NCBI RefSeq assembly: GCF_025420485.1 | Contig: NZ_JAOEFD010000007.1 | Coordinates: forward strand, 1 to 64,000 | Length of the DNA stretch: 64,000 nt | Source of the DNA: Nesterenkonia marinintestina | GTDB lineage: Bacteria; Actinomycetota; Actinomycetes; Actinomycetales; Micrococcaceae | Direction of reading: 5' to 3' | In this document: positions 35,564 through 43,436 of the stretch, piece after piece | Numbering within the stretch: position 1 is the stretch's first letter | How the letters are laid out: every line of letters starts with the position of its first letter | The notes under the pieces: generated by a model | Database searches by the model: none | What the model was told of the DNA's origin: nothing | The model's input: only the letters and a program-made list of their open reading frames with translations | Position numbers and translations under genes: made by a program

Positions 35564-37128
35564 CACGACTCCTGTCCGTCCGAGGCCTCGGCCACCTCCG
35601 GCCTGAGCAGGGGGAAGAGGATGGTCTCGCGGATGCCCGCACCGGTGAACAGCATGACCAGGCGGTCGATCCCCAGTCCGATCCCACCCATCGGCGGAGC
35701 CCCGTATTCGAGGGCACGCAGGAAGTCCTCGTCGAACTGCATGGCCTCGTCGTCACCGCCTGCGGCCTTCCGGGACTGCTCGACCAGCCGTTCGCGCTGG
35801 ATGACCGGGTCGATCAGCTCCGAGAACGCCGTACCGCGCTCCATGCCGCCGATGATGAGGTCCCAGGCCTCGATCACCCCGTCGACGGAGCGGTGCGGGC
35901 GGGCCAGCGGCTGCGCCGCCGGGGGGTAGTCGCAGACGAACGTCGGCTGGATCAGCGTCGGCTCCACGATCTCCCCGAAGAGCTCCATGACGAGCTTCTG
36001 CTCGTCCCAGGCCGGGTCCGTCGCGACCTCGAACCGCTCGGCGACGCCGCGCAGCGTCTCCGCATCGGTGTCCGGGGTGATCTCCTGCCCCACAGCCTCG
36101 GAGAGCCCCGGGTAGACGCCCAGCCAGCGCCACTCGCCGTCGAGGTCGATCATGCCGGCCTCGGTCTCAATCCGTCGGCCCGCACCGACCGCGTCGGCGG
36201 CGTCGAGGATCATCTCCCGCATCCGCTCGGCCATCGTGTACATGTCCGCCCAGGCCTCGTAGGTCTCCAGGGTGGTGAACTCGGGCGAGTGGGTGGAGTC
36301 CACCCCTTCGTTGCGGAAGACCCGTCCCATCTCATAGACCCTGTCGATCCCGCCGACCACCGCGCGCTTGAGATACAGCTCGGTGGCGATGCGCAGAGTC
36401 ATGTCCTGGTCGAACGCGTTGAGGTGGGTGTGGAACGGGCGGGCCTGCGCCCCGCCGTGGATCAGGTTGAGCATGGGAGTCTCGACCTCCACGTAGCCGC
36501 GCCGGTGCAGGGTCTCACGGATGGAGCGGGTGATCGCCGCACGGCGGTAGACCATCTCACGGGCCTCGTCGCGGACGATGAGGTCGGCGTAGCGCTGCCG
36601 GACCCGGGTCTCCTCGTTGAGCTCGGCATGGAGGACCGGCAGCGGACGGATCGCCTTGGAGGCGATCTCGAAGGAATGCGCCATCACCGAGAGCTCGCCG
36701 CGTCGGGAGGCGATGACCTCCCCGGTCACGCGGACGTGGTCGCCCAGGTCCACCAGGGACTTCCAGTCGGCGAGCGCCTCCTCCCCGACCTCGGCCAGGG
36801 ACAGCATCGCCTGCAGCCGGACCCCGCCGCCGTCGGCCCCGCCCTCCTGGAGGGTCGCGAAGCACAGCTTGCCGGTGTTGCGGACGAACATCACGCGCCC
36901 GGCCACCGAGACGACCTCCCCGGTGGAGGCGCCGGGCTCGAGGTCGCCGTGCGCCGCACGGACCTCGGCGAGGCTGTGGGTGCGCTCGACGGCGACCGGA
37001 TAAGCCGGCACACCGCCCTGCAGGAGGCGGTCACGCTTGGAGGCGCGGACTGCACGCTGGTCGTTGGTGTCCAGCGCGTCGGAGTTCTCTGCGGACGGGT
37101 GCGGGGCGGCAGTGTTCTGGGAGCTCAC
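35563..37128 (-). CDS. lysS: lysyl-tRNA synthetase (class II)
   Basis: 521 residues. Charges tRNA-Lys. The OB-fold anticodon-binding domain is at about 75-180 (VAGRVMFVRNTGKLCFATLQ). Class II motif 2 is YEMGRVFRNEGVDSTHSPEF, and motif 3 is GIGLGIDRLVMLFTG near the C-terminus. The start GTG at 37128 lies 8 bases after a TAGAAT box, so the message is probably leaderless; the longer frame to 37437 overlaps the M13 peptidase and is rejected. Its tRNA substrate gene is at 5489-5561. Confidence 0.96.
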   Translation of the reverse strand: MSSQNTAAPHPSAENSDALDTNDQRAVRASKRDRLLQGGVPAYPVAVERTHSLAEVRAAHGDLEPGASTGEVVSVAGRVMFVRNTGKLCFATLQEGGADGGGVRLQAMLSLAEVGEEALADWKSLVDLGDHVRVTGEVIASRRGELSVMAHSFEIASKAIRPLPVLHAELNEETRVRQRYADLIVRDEAREMVYRRAAITRSIRETLHRRGYVEVETPMLNLIHGGAQARPFHTHLNAFDQDMTLRIATELYLKRAVVGGIDRVYEMGRVFRNEGVDSTHSPEFTTLETYEAWADMYTMAERMREMILDAADAVGAGRRIETEAGMIDLDGEWRWLGVYPGLSEAVGQEITPDTDAETLRGVAERFEVATDPAWDEQKLVMELFGEIVEPTLIQPTFVCDYPPAAQPLARPHRSVDGVIEAWDLIIGGMERGTAFSELIDPVIQRERLVEQSRKAAGGDDEAMQFDEDFLRALEYGAPPMGGIGLGIDRLVMLFTGAGIRETILFPLLRPEVAEASDGQES

Positions 37129-37136
37129 GGGACGCC

Positions 37137-37142
37137 ATTCTA
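37137..37142 (-). promoter_or_regulatory. -10 box (TAGAAT), leaderless promoter of lysS
   Basis: TAGAAT ends 8 bases before the GTG start. It lies in the 44-bp gap after the M13 peptidase gene. Confidence 0.45.
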
Positions 37143-37172
37143 CGGGCCGGGGACGGCACTCCGCCCGCCGTC

Positions 37173-39158
37173 TCACCAGATGGTCACGCGCTCCTGGGGC
37201 GCCAGCCACATGCCGTCGCCCTCCTGGGTGTCGAACGCCTCGTGGAAGGCGTCGAGGTTCTTCACCACCTGGTTGGCGCGGATCTCCGCAGGAGAGTGCG
37301 GGTCCACCGCCAGCAGGGTGACGGCCCGCTCGGGACGCACCAGGAAGCGCCAGACCTGTGCCCAGGAGAAGAAGTACCGCTGGTCGGGGGTCAGTCCGTC
37401 GACGGTCTCGCCGGCGTCGTCGGTGCGGTCGCGCCACAGGCTGTAGGCCTGGTGCGCGATGCCCAGACCGCCCAGGTCTCCGATGTTCTCTCCGAGGGTG
37501 AGCTCACCGTTGACGGTGCGGTGCGGGGCCGCCGAGGGGGACAGCGAGCCGAACTGGTCGACGAGCACCTCGGTCCGCGCCTCGAAGGCCGCCCGGTCCT
37601 CCTCGGTCCACCAGTCCGTCAGGGAGCCGTCGGCGCCGAACCGGGAGCCCTGATCGTCGAAGCCGTGACCGATCTCATGTCCGATGACCGCACCGATCCC
37701 CCCGAAGTTCGCCGCCATGTCCCGCTCGGCGTCGAAGAACGGGGGCTGGAGGATCGCCGCGGGGAAGCAGATGACGTTCTCCAGCGGGTGGTAGTAGGCG
37801 TTGACCGTCTGCGGGGTCATGTGCCATTCGTCGGGATCCGGTCCGTCGTCGATCTTCCGCACGTCCCGGGCCCAGGCGGCCTCGGCGGCCCGGCGGACGT
37901 TGCCCACCGGGTCCTGCGGGTCCACCACGACGTCGGAGTAGTCGATCCACTTGGCCGGGTAGCCGACCATGGGTCGGAAGGTATCCAGCTTCTCCAGCGC
38001 CTTCTCCCGGGTCTGCTCCCCCATCCAGGAGAGCCGGCCGATGGAGCTCCGGTAGGCCTCGAGCAGCGAGTCGATGAGCTCGGCCATCGCGTCCTCGGCC
38101 TCCCGCGGGTAGTGCCGGGCGACGTACGGCTGTGCGACGTCCTCCCCCAGGTGGGCGTTGGTCAGCGCGACCCCGCGCTTCCACCGGTCCTTGAGCTCCT
38201 CGGCGCCGGAGAGGGTGCGGGAGTAGAAGTCGAAGTTCTCCTCGACCAGCTCCGAGTGCAGCAGCGGCGCGTAGGCGCGCAGCACCTGGACCCGCAGCCA
38301 GTGCTGCCAGTCCTCCAGCCGTTCGCCGGTGAGCAGGCGCTCCAGCGGAGGCAGGTAGTCGGGCTGACCGACCACGATCTCCTGGGACTGGGTGTCGGTG
38401 AGCCCCCAGCCGCCGATGGCCTCGGCCAGCAGCGGCGCCGCCTCGAGCACCTCCTGGACGTCCATGAGGTTGTACCGCTTCTGCGCATCGCGCAGCTTCA
38501 CCACGTCCCAGTGGTAGGTCGCGAGCTTCTTCTCGAGCTCGACGACGGCGTCGGCGGCCCATCGGGGGTCCTGGACGCCGACGACGGCGAGGATCCGCGC
38601 GACGTGGTGGCGGTAGGCCTCCACGGTCTCGGCGTGGGCCCCGTCGCGGTAGTAGGACTCGTCGGGCAGGCCGAGACCGTCCTGCATGATGTGCCAGAGC
38701 ATGCGCTGCGGGTCTCCGGCGTCGCGCATGGCGCCGGCGGCGACGAAGCTGTCGACGCCGCGCCGCTGCCAGGAGGCGGACAGGCGCACGAGTTCGGCGG
38801 GGCCGTCGACGGCGTCGATCTCGGCGAGCATGTCTTCGATGGGTCCGAGCTTCCGCCGCTCGGCGCGGTCGGCGTCCATGAACGCGGTGTAGAAGGGTCC
38901 GATGCGGGACTGGACCTCGTCGGCGTCGCCGTCGGCCACGGCCTGTGCGGCCTCCTCCAGGATGGTGCGCACATCGGCCTCGGACCTGTCCCGCAGCTCG
39001 ATGAAGGCGCCGTAGGAGTCGAGGTCGGCGGGGATCTCGGCGGTCTTCAGCCACTCCCCGTTGACGTGGCCCTGCAGGTCGTCCTGCGGGCGGACCGAGT
39101 GGTCGGCGTAGGGGAAGGTTCGGCTGGTCTGTGCGGTCGACTCGTGCTGCTCACTCAC
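37173..39158 (-). CDS. M13 family zinc metallopeptidase (PepO/neprilysin type)
   Basis: 661 residues, family length. No signal peptide is seen, so it is likely cytoplasmic. The substrate-binding motif VNAYYHPLENVICFPAAIL is followed by the zinc site VIGHEIGHGFDDQG (HExxH) and the third ligand in GENIGDLGGLGIAH (ExxxD). The C-terminal part has FFSWAQVWRFLVRPE. M13 enzymes cut short peptides; substrate unknown here. The GTG start overlaps the panC stop by 4 bases (GTGA), with GAGGAG about 9 bases upstream, so it is co-translated with panC. Confidence 0.93.
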   Translation of the reverse strand: MSEQHESTAQTSRTFPYADHSVRPQDDLQGHVNGEWLKTAEIPADLDSYGAFIELRDRSEADVRTILEEAAQAVADGDADEVQSRIGPFYTAFMDADRAERRKLGPIEDMLAEIDAVDGPAELVRLSASWQRRGVDSFVAAGAMRDAGDPQRMLWHIMQDGLGLPDESYYRDGAHAETVEAYRHHVARILAVVGVQDPRWAADAVVELEKKLATYHWDVVKLRDAQKRYNLMDVQEVLEAAPLLAEAIGGWGLTDTQSQEIVVGQPDYLPPLERLLTGERLEDWQHWLRVQVLRAYAPLLHSELVEENFDFYSRTLSGAEELKDRWKRGVALTNAHLGEDVAQPYVARHYPREAEDAMAELIDSLLEAYRSSIGRLSWMGEQTREKALEKLDTFRPMVGYPAKWIDYSDVVVDPQDPVGNVRRAAEAAWARDVRKIDDGPDPDEWHMTPQTVNAYYHPLENVICFPAAILQPPFFDAERDMAANFGGIGAVIGHEIGHGFDDQGSRFGADGSLTDWWTEEDRAAFEARTEVLVDQFGSLSPSAAPHRTVNGELTLGENIGDLGGLGIAHQAYSLWRDRTDDAGETVDGLTPDQRYFFSWAQVWRFLVRPERAVTLLAVDPHSPAEIRANQVVKNLDAFHEAFDTQEGDGMWLAPQERVTIW

Positions 39159-40090
39159 GGCAGGTGCTCCTCGTTCCTCGTCAGGGGCTCAAGGTCCATG
39201 TTATCGATGAGACGCACACCACCGACACGGGCGGCGATCAGCCCTAGCGCCGGGCCGGTGAGCGTGCCCTCGTCGGTCAGGTCGGCGGGACGCAGCGTCC
39301 GGGGGTCGGCGACGACGAGGTAGTCGAGGTCGACGTCGTCGCGGGCGTGCAGCGCGGCGCTGAGTCCGTCCACGTCGAGGGGCTCACCTGCGGCGGCACG
39401 GCCCCGCAGCTCGGTCAGCGTCCGCGAGAGGCTGAGGGCGGAGGTGTGGTCGTCGTCGCTGAGCCGTCGGTTCCGACTGGACATGGCCAGGCCGTGCTCG
39501 TCGCGCACCACCGGCACGGTGCGCACGCGGACGGGGAGCGAGAGGTCCTCGACCATGCGTGCGATCACGGCGACCTGCTCGGCGTCCTTGCGACCGAACC
39601 AGGCCTCGAGGGCGGCCGGCGCCGGCGGCGCCATGATGCTGAAGAGCTTGGTGACCACGGTGGCGACGCCGTCGAAGTGACCGGGACGGTGGGCGCCCTC
39701 GTAGCGGCGGCCGAGGCCCCCGGCGGTGACGGTGACCAGCGGCCCGTCGGGGTGGCCGGGGTACATCTCCTCGGTGCTGGGGGCGAACACCAGCTGCGCG
39801 CCGTGGGCGGCGAGCAGGGCGAGGTCCCCGTCCATGTCCCTCGGGTAGAGGCGGTGGTCCTCCGGGTCGTCGAACTGCAGCGGGTTGACGAAGAGGGAGG
39901 CGATGACGACGTCGGCGGTCGCGTGGGCGGCGTCGAGCAGCGCGGCGTGACCCTCGTGCAGGGCGCCCATGGTGGGGACCAGTCCGACGACGGGCGGGCG
40001 GCCGCCCTCACGGGCGGGCAGGGCGAGCACCGTCTCGGTCAGGGCGGTGCGGAACTGCGCAGCGGTGGTCAGCACACGTGGCGGGGTCAT
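39155..40090 (-). CDS. panC: pantoate-beta-alanine ligase
   Basis: 311 residues. Joins pantoate and beta-alanine to pantothenate. The nucleotidyl-transferase site is VPTMGALHEGHAALLDAA (HxGH-type), with DVVIASLFVNPLQF and FGRKDAEQVAVIARMVEDL. The KMSKS-like loop is AMSSRNRRLSDDD. The ATG at 40090 lies 7 bases after a TAGACT box, giving a leaderless transcript; the frame to 40225 overlaps the ada promoter and is rejected. In related genomes panC usually follows the DUF2520 gene directly; here ada-alkA and ogt lie between. Confidence 0.95.
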   Translation of the reverse strand: MTPPRVLTTAAQFRTALTETVLALPAREGGRPPVVGLVPTMGALHEGHAALLDAAHATADVVIASLFVNPLQFDDPEDHRLYPRDMDGDLALLAAHGAQLVFAPSTEEMYPGHPDGPLVTVTAGGLGRRYEGAHRPGHFDGVATVVTKLFSIMAPPAPAALEAWFGRKDAEQVAVIARMVEDLSLPVRVRTVPVVRDEHGLAMSSRNRRLSDDDHTSALSLSRTLTELRGRAAAGEPLDVDGLSAALHARDDVDLDYLVVADPRTLRPADLTDEGTLTGPALGLIAARVGGVRLIDNMDLEPLTRNEEHLP

Positions 40091-40097
40091 CCGTGAC

Positions 40098-40103
40098 AGT
40101 CTA
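40098..40103 (-). promoter_or_regulatory. -10 box (TAGACT), leaderless promoter of panC
   Basis: TAGACT on the minus strand ends 7 bases before the ATG. Confidence 0.5.
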
Positions 40104-40167
40104 TGGGGTGGTCCGTCGACGGCCCCGCCCGGGTGGGGGCCCACCCGCTGTCCGCCCCTGCCACTGC

Positions 40168-40205
40168 GTCCGATCGCCGTGTCCGATCGCCGTGTCCGAT
40201 CTCCG
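40168..40205. repeat. three 13-bp direct repeats upstream of ada-alkA
   Basis: GTCCGATCGCCGT at 40168-40180 and 40181-40193, then GTCCGATCTCCG at 40194-40205. They end just before a TAGACG hexamer (40207-40212) that may be the -10 box of ada. They could be an iterated Ada operator. Confidence 0.6.
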
Positions 40206-40233
40206 CTAGACGTGGTGCCGCCCATGGGCTGGG

Positions 40234-41889
40234 ATGGACTGCATGCAGGACACGGCGCAGTTTCAGGAGCGGTATCGGGCGGTGCAGGCCCGCGACGCCC
40301 GGTTCGACGGGCAGTTCGTCACCGCCGTCTCCTCCACCGGGATATACTGCCGCCCCTCCTGCCCGGCACGGACGCCCAAGCCGGAGAACGTGGACTTCTT
40401 CCTGACCTCGGCCGCCGCACACGAGGCCGGGTACCGCGCCTGCCGACGCTGCCTGCCCGAGGCCGTGCCGGGCACCCCGGAGTGGAACCTGCGCACCGAC
40501 CTGGCGGCCCGGGCGATGCGCCTGATCCGTGAGGGCGCCGCGGACGCCGACGGCGTCGACGGACTCAGCGCCCGTCTCGGATACAGCTCCCGGCACCTGC
40601 ACCGGACCATGGTCGCCGAACTCGGCGCCGGACCGACGGCACTGGCTCGAGCCCATCGGGCGCAGATCGCCAGAACCCTGCTCTGCGGCACGGAGCTGAA
40701 GATCGCCGACGTCGCCTTCGCCGCGGGGTTCGGATCTGTGCGGCAGTTCAACGACACGATCCGTGAGGTCTTCGACGCCACGCCCGGCAGCATCAGGGGA
40801 CGTTCGCAGACGCCGCAGACCTCTGAGGGATCCGAGACCCTGCACCTGCCTCTGCGTCTGCCGATGCGTGAGCCCTTCGACGCCCCGGGCGTCTTCGAGT
40901 TCCTCGCCGCCCGCGCCGTTGCGGGCGTGGAGTCCGTCGAGCTGAGGGGCGGGACGCTGCGGTACGCCCGCACGCTGCGCCTGCCGCACGGTCCGGGTGC
41001 GGTGGAGGTCGTCGCCGAGCCGCGGGACCCCGCTTCCGACCATCACCGTCATGGGCATTGGACACTGACCATGCGGTCGGAGCTCAGTTCGCTGGCCGAC
41101 GTGCCCGCCGCAGTGGGGGCGACCCGTCGGCTCTTCGACCTCGACGCGGACCCGCAGGCCGTCGACGCCGCCCTGAGCGAGGACGCGCAGCTGGCGCCGC
41201 TGGTCGCGGCCGCACCCGGGATCCGACTTCCCGGAACCGCCGATCCGCAGGAGTACGTGACCCGTGCGATCATCGGTCAGCAGATCTCAGTGGCCGCCGC
41301 CCGGACCCATCTCAGCCGACTCACCGAGCGGCTCGGGACGCCGTGGGCCTCCACCTTCGAGGGACTCACGACGCTGTTCCCCACGCCGAGGGAGATCCTC
41401 CGAGGCGTCCCCGACCCGGCGGACTCGGCCGCTGCGGACGGAAGCCCGGATCCGGACCGTCCGCTGCGGCTGCCGGCCCGGTCGGTGCGCACTGTGCGGC
41501 GGGCCGCCGAAGCCCTGAGCACCGGGGAGCTGGAGGTCCACTCCGGGGTCGCGCAGGAGAGTCTCCGCGAGCGGCTGACCGCGCTTCCCGGGATCGGACG
41601 GTGGACGGCGGCCTACCTGGCGCTGCGGGTGCTGGGGGCCCCGGACGACTGGATGACCGGCGACGTCGCCCTGCTCGCCGGTGCGACGAAGGCCGGAGCC
41701 CTCGACCCCGACCTCCCACGACCGGCGGCCCATCGTGCGCTGGAGCACCATGCGAGGCGGTGGTCGCCCTGGCGCTCCTACGCGGCGCTGCACCTGTGGC
41801 AGGTGGCCGCCTCCCCCGCCTCCCACGATTCCGCCTCCGACCATTCCGCCTCCCACGATGTCGCACCGAAAGGACCCGACCATGGCTGA
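40234..41889 (+). CDS. Ada-AlkA fusion: methyl-sensing activator plus 3-methyladenine DNA glycosylase
   Basis: 551 residues. The AdaA zinc domain (residues about 10-75) has IYCRPSCPARTPKPENVDFF and YRACRRCLPE, whose Cys residues bind zinc and accept methyl from phosphotriesters. An AraC-type HTH follows (IADVAFAAGFGSVRQFNDTI), then the AlkA domain with YVTRAIIGQQISVAAARTHL and the helix-hairpin-helix LPGIGRWTAAYLALRVLG, with catalytic Asp in MTGDVAL. It senses alkylation and removes alkylated bases. The C-terminus is a His/Ser/Asp-rich tail. It overlaps ogt by 8 bases. Start ATG 40234 or 40243. Confidence 0.92.
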   Translation: MDCMQDTAQFQERYRAVQARDARFDGQFVTAVSSTGIYCRPSCPARTPKPENVDFFLTSAAAHEAGYRACRRCLPEAVPGTPEWNLRTDLAARAMRLIREGAADADGVDGLSARLGYSSRHLHRTMVAELGAGPTALARAHRAQIARTLLCGTELKIADVAFAAGFGSVRQFNDTIREVFDATPGSIRGRSQTPQTSEGSETLHLPLRLPMREPFDAPGVFEFLAARAVAGVESVELRGGTLRYARTLRLPHGPGAVEVVAEPRDPASDHHRHGHWTLTMRSELSSLADVPAAVGATRRLFDLDADPQAVDAALSEDAQLAPLVAAAPGIRLPGTADPQEYVTRAIIGQQISVAAARTHLSRLTERLGTPWASTFEGLTTLFPTPREILRGVPDPADSAAADGSPDPDRPLRLPARSVRTVRRAAEALSTGELEVHSGVAQESLRERLTALPGIGRWTAAYLALRVLGAPDDWMTGDVALLAGATKAGALDPDLPRPAAHRALEHHARRWSPWRSYAALHLWQVAASPASHDSASDHSASHDVAPKGPDHG

Positions 41890-42418
41890 GACGACCACGC
41901 TGAACACTCCGGACGGACCGTTCACGATCATCATCGGCGGCGGCGCCGTGCTGGCCTCCGGCTGGACCGACGACGCCGCGTCGCTGACCGCCCTGATCCA
42001 CCGCGAGCTGTGCACCGGCACCGGATCGCAGGACGACGGCGAGCTCCTCGGACTCGCACGGTCCGCCGTGGAGGACTACTACGCCGGCGACCACTCCGCC
42101 CCCGGTCGCCTCCCGGTGCGCCAGCGCTCCGGACCGTACCGTGAGCACGCCTGGGAGGTGCTGCGCGGGGTGGAGCCGGGTCATACCCTGACGTACTCCG
42201 ACTACGCCGAGCGCACGGGGAACCCGGCGGCCGTCCGCGCCGCGGCAGGTGCCTGCGCGCACAACGCCGCGGCCCTCTTCGTCCCCTGCCACCGGATCCT
42301 GCGCAGCGACGGCGGTCTCGGCGGCTTCCGCTACGGCACGACGATCAAGGAGTCCCTGCTGCGACGGGAGTCCCGCACCCCGAGCACGCCCACCCCCACC
42401 TCATCGGTTGGGCGCTGA
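41882..42418 (+). CDS. ogt: methylated-DNA-protein-cysteine methyltransferase
   Basis: 178 residues. Removes methyl from O6-methylguanine onto its own Cys. The active site is VPCHRILRSDGGLGGFRYG, preceded by the helix-turn-helix part LTYSDYAERTGNPAAVRAAAG, trimmed here. AAAGGA lies 9 bases before the ATG. The start overlaps the end of ada-alkA, so both are translated from one message. The last codons and the stop lie inside the left arm of the family B palindrome at 42402-42474, so the final SSVGR residues are encoded by the repeat. Confidence 0.93.
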   Translation: MAETTTLNTPDGPFTIIIGGGAVLASGWTDDAASLTALIHRELCTGTGSQDDGELLGLARSAVEDYYAGDHSAPGRLPVRQRSGPYREHAWEVLRGVEPGHTLTYSDYAERTGNPAAVRAAAGACAHNAAALFVPCHRILRSDGGLGGFRYGTTIKESLLRRESRTPSTPTPTSSVGR

Positions 42419-42474
42419 GCGTCGCTCAGATCGCCGAGATCGCGTTCTGGGCGACGCGGAGCGCCCAACCGATG
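42402..42474. repeat. palindromic repeat, family B copy 2
   Basis: Arms 42402-42425 and 42451-42474 pair at 22 of 24 positions. CATCGGTTGGGCGCT is shared with 20137-20214. It includes the ogt stop codon and lies between convergent ogt and the DUF2520 gene. Confidence 0.8.
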
Positions 42475-42484
42475 GAGAGAGGAC

Positions 42485-42501
42485 GGGGGGGGGGGGGGGG
42501 G
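42485..42501. repeat. G17 homopolymer tract
   Basis: Seventeen consecutive G, 11 bases after the family B palindrome and 9 bases before the DUF2520 stop codon. It is intergenic, and its length may be uncertain in the assembly. Confidence 0.8.
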
Positions 42502-42509
42502 AGGGGAGG

Positions 42510-43436
42510 TCAGCCGGCGAGGGCGTCGAGGAGTTCGGCGGCCGTCGCTTCGCTGATGAGCCCTCGGTCCACGGCCCGCTGCGCCGTCGCCCGCGCCATC
42601 GCCGTGTACGCCGACCGCAGGTCCGCGGGCAGCGTCCCGGCGGCCTCCGCCTCGGCCAGCACCCGCACGTGATGGGCCACTGTGCCGACGTCGCCGCGGG
42701 CCACCGGACCCGTCAGCGCCCCCGCCCCGGAGGCGAGCGCGTTGTCCAGAGAGGCCTGCATCAGCGGCGCCAGGACCCGGTCGGCCTGCTCGATGCCGAT
42801 CGACTGCAGCAGCTCCGCCGACTGTCCGGCCACCGTGTTCAGGTGGTTCGAGGCGTGGGCCAGGGCCGCGTGGTACAGCCCCCGGTCGGACTCCGCGACG
42901 ACGACGGGGTCCCCGCCCATCTCCACGACGAGCGCCTGGGCGATCGGGAGCATGGGGGCGGCCGCCGTCACCGCGAAGGAGCAGGCCGAGAGCCGCTGGA
43001 GGTCCATGCTCAGCCCCGTGAACGTCATGGCCGGGTGGATCGCCAACGGGATCGCACCGCGATCTCGCGCCGGAGCCAGCACCTCGGTGCCGAACCGCCC
43101 CGAGGTGTGGACGATCAGCTGTCCCGCCCGGATGCAGCCGGCCTCGGCCGCACCGGAGGCGACCTCGGCCAACACGTCGTCGGGCACCGCCAGCAGCACC
43201 AGCTCCGAGCGGCGGAAGATCTCCGGCACCTCGAGCATCGGCACACCGTCGAGCAGCGCCTCGGCCCGGGTCCGCGAGGCCTCGGAGACCGCGTGGACGC
43301 CGACCACCTGATGGCCCGCCGCACGCAGCGCCGCACCCAGCACGGCGCCGACCCGGCCGGCGGAGACCACACCGACGCCGAGCCTGCCCTCCCGGGCGGT
43401 CGGATCGTGCGGGGACGGGTACGGGTCTGCGATCAT
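42510..43436 (-). CDS. Rossmann-like and DUF2520 domain protein
   Basis: 308 residues. The N-terminal NAD(P)-like motif is GVGVVSAGRVGAVLGAAL, followed by SELVLLAVPDDVLAEVA. The C-terminal DUF2520 part has HPAMTFTGLSMDLQRL and LYHAALAHASNHLNTV. It resembles 6-phosphogluconate dehydrogenase or ProC-like oxidoreductases. It is regularly placed beside panC in actinobacteria and is suspected to be linked to pantothenate or CoA synthesis, unproven. The ATG overlaps the stop of the PH protein by 4 bases (ATGA). Confidence 0.9.
   Translation of the reverse strand: MIADPYPSPHDPTAREGRLGVGVVSAGRVGAVLGAALRAAGHQVVGVHAVSEASRTRAEALLDGVPMLEVPEIFRRSELVLLAVPDDVLAEVASGAAEAGCIRAGQLIVHTSGRFGTEVLAPARDRGAIPLAIHPAMTFTGLSMDLQRLSACSFAVTAAAPMLPIAQALVVEMGGDPVVVAESDRGLYHAALAHASNHLNTVAGQSAELLQSIGIEQADRVLAPLMQASLDNALASGAGALTGPVARGDVGTVAHHVRVLAEAEAAGTLPADLRSAYTAMARATAQRAVDRGLISEATAAELLDALAG

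Noticed and set aside
42485-42501. The G17 tract as a phase-variation switch
   Set aside because: It lies between gene ends, not in a coding region or promoter, so length change would not switch a gene.
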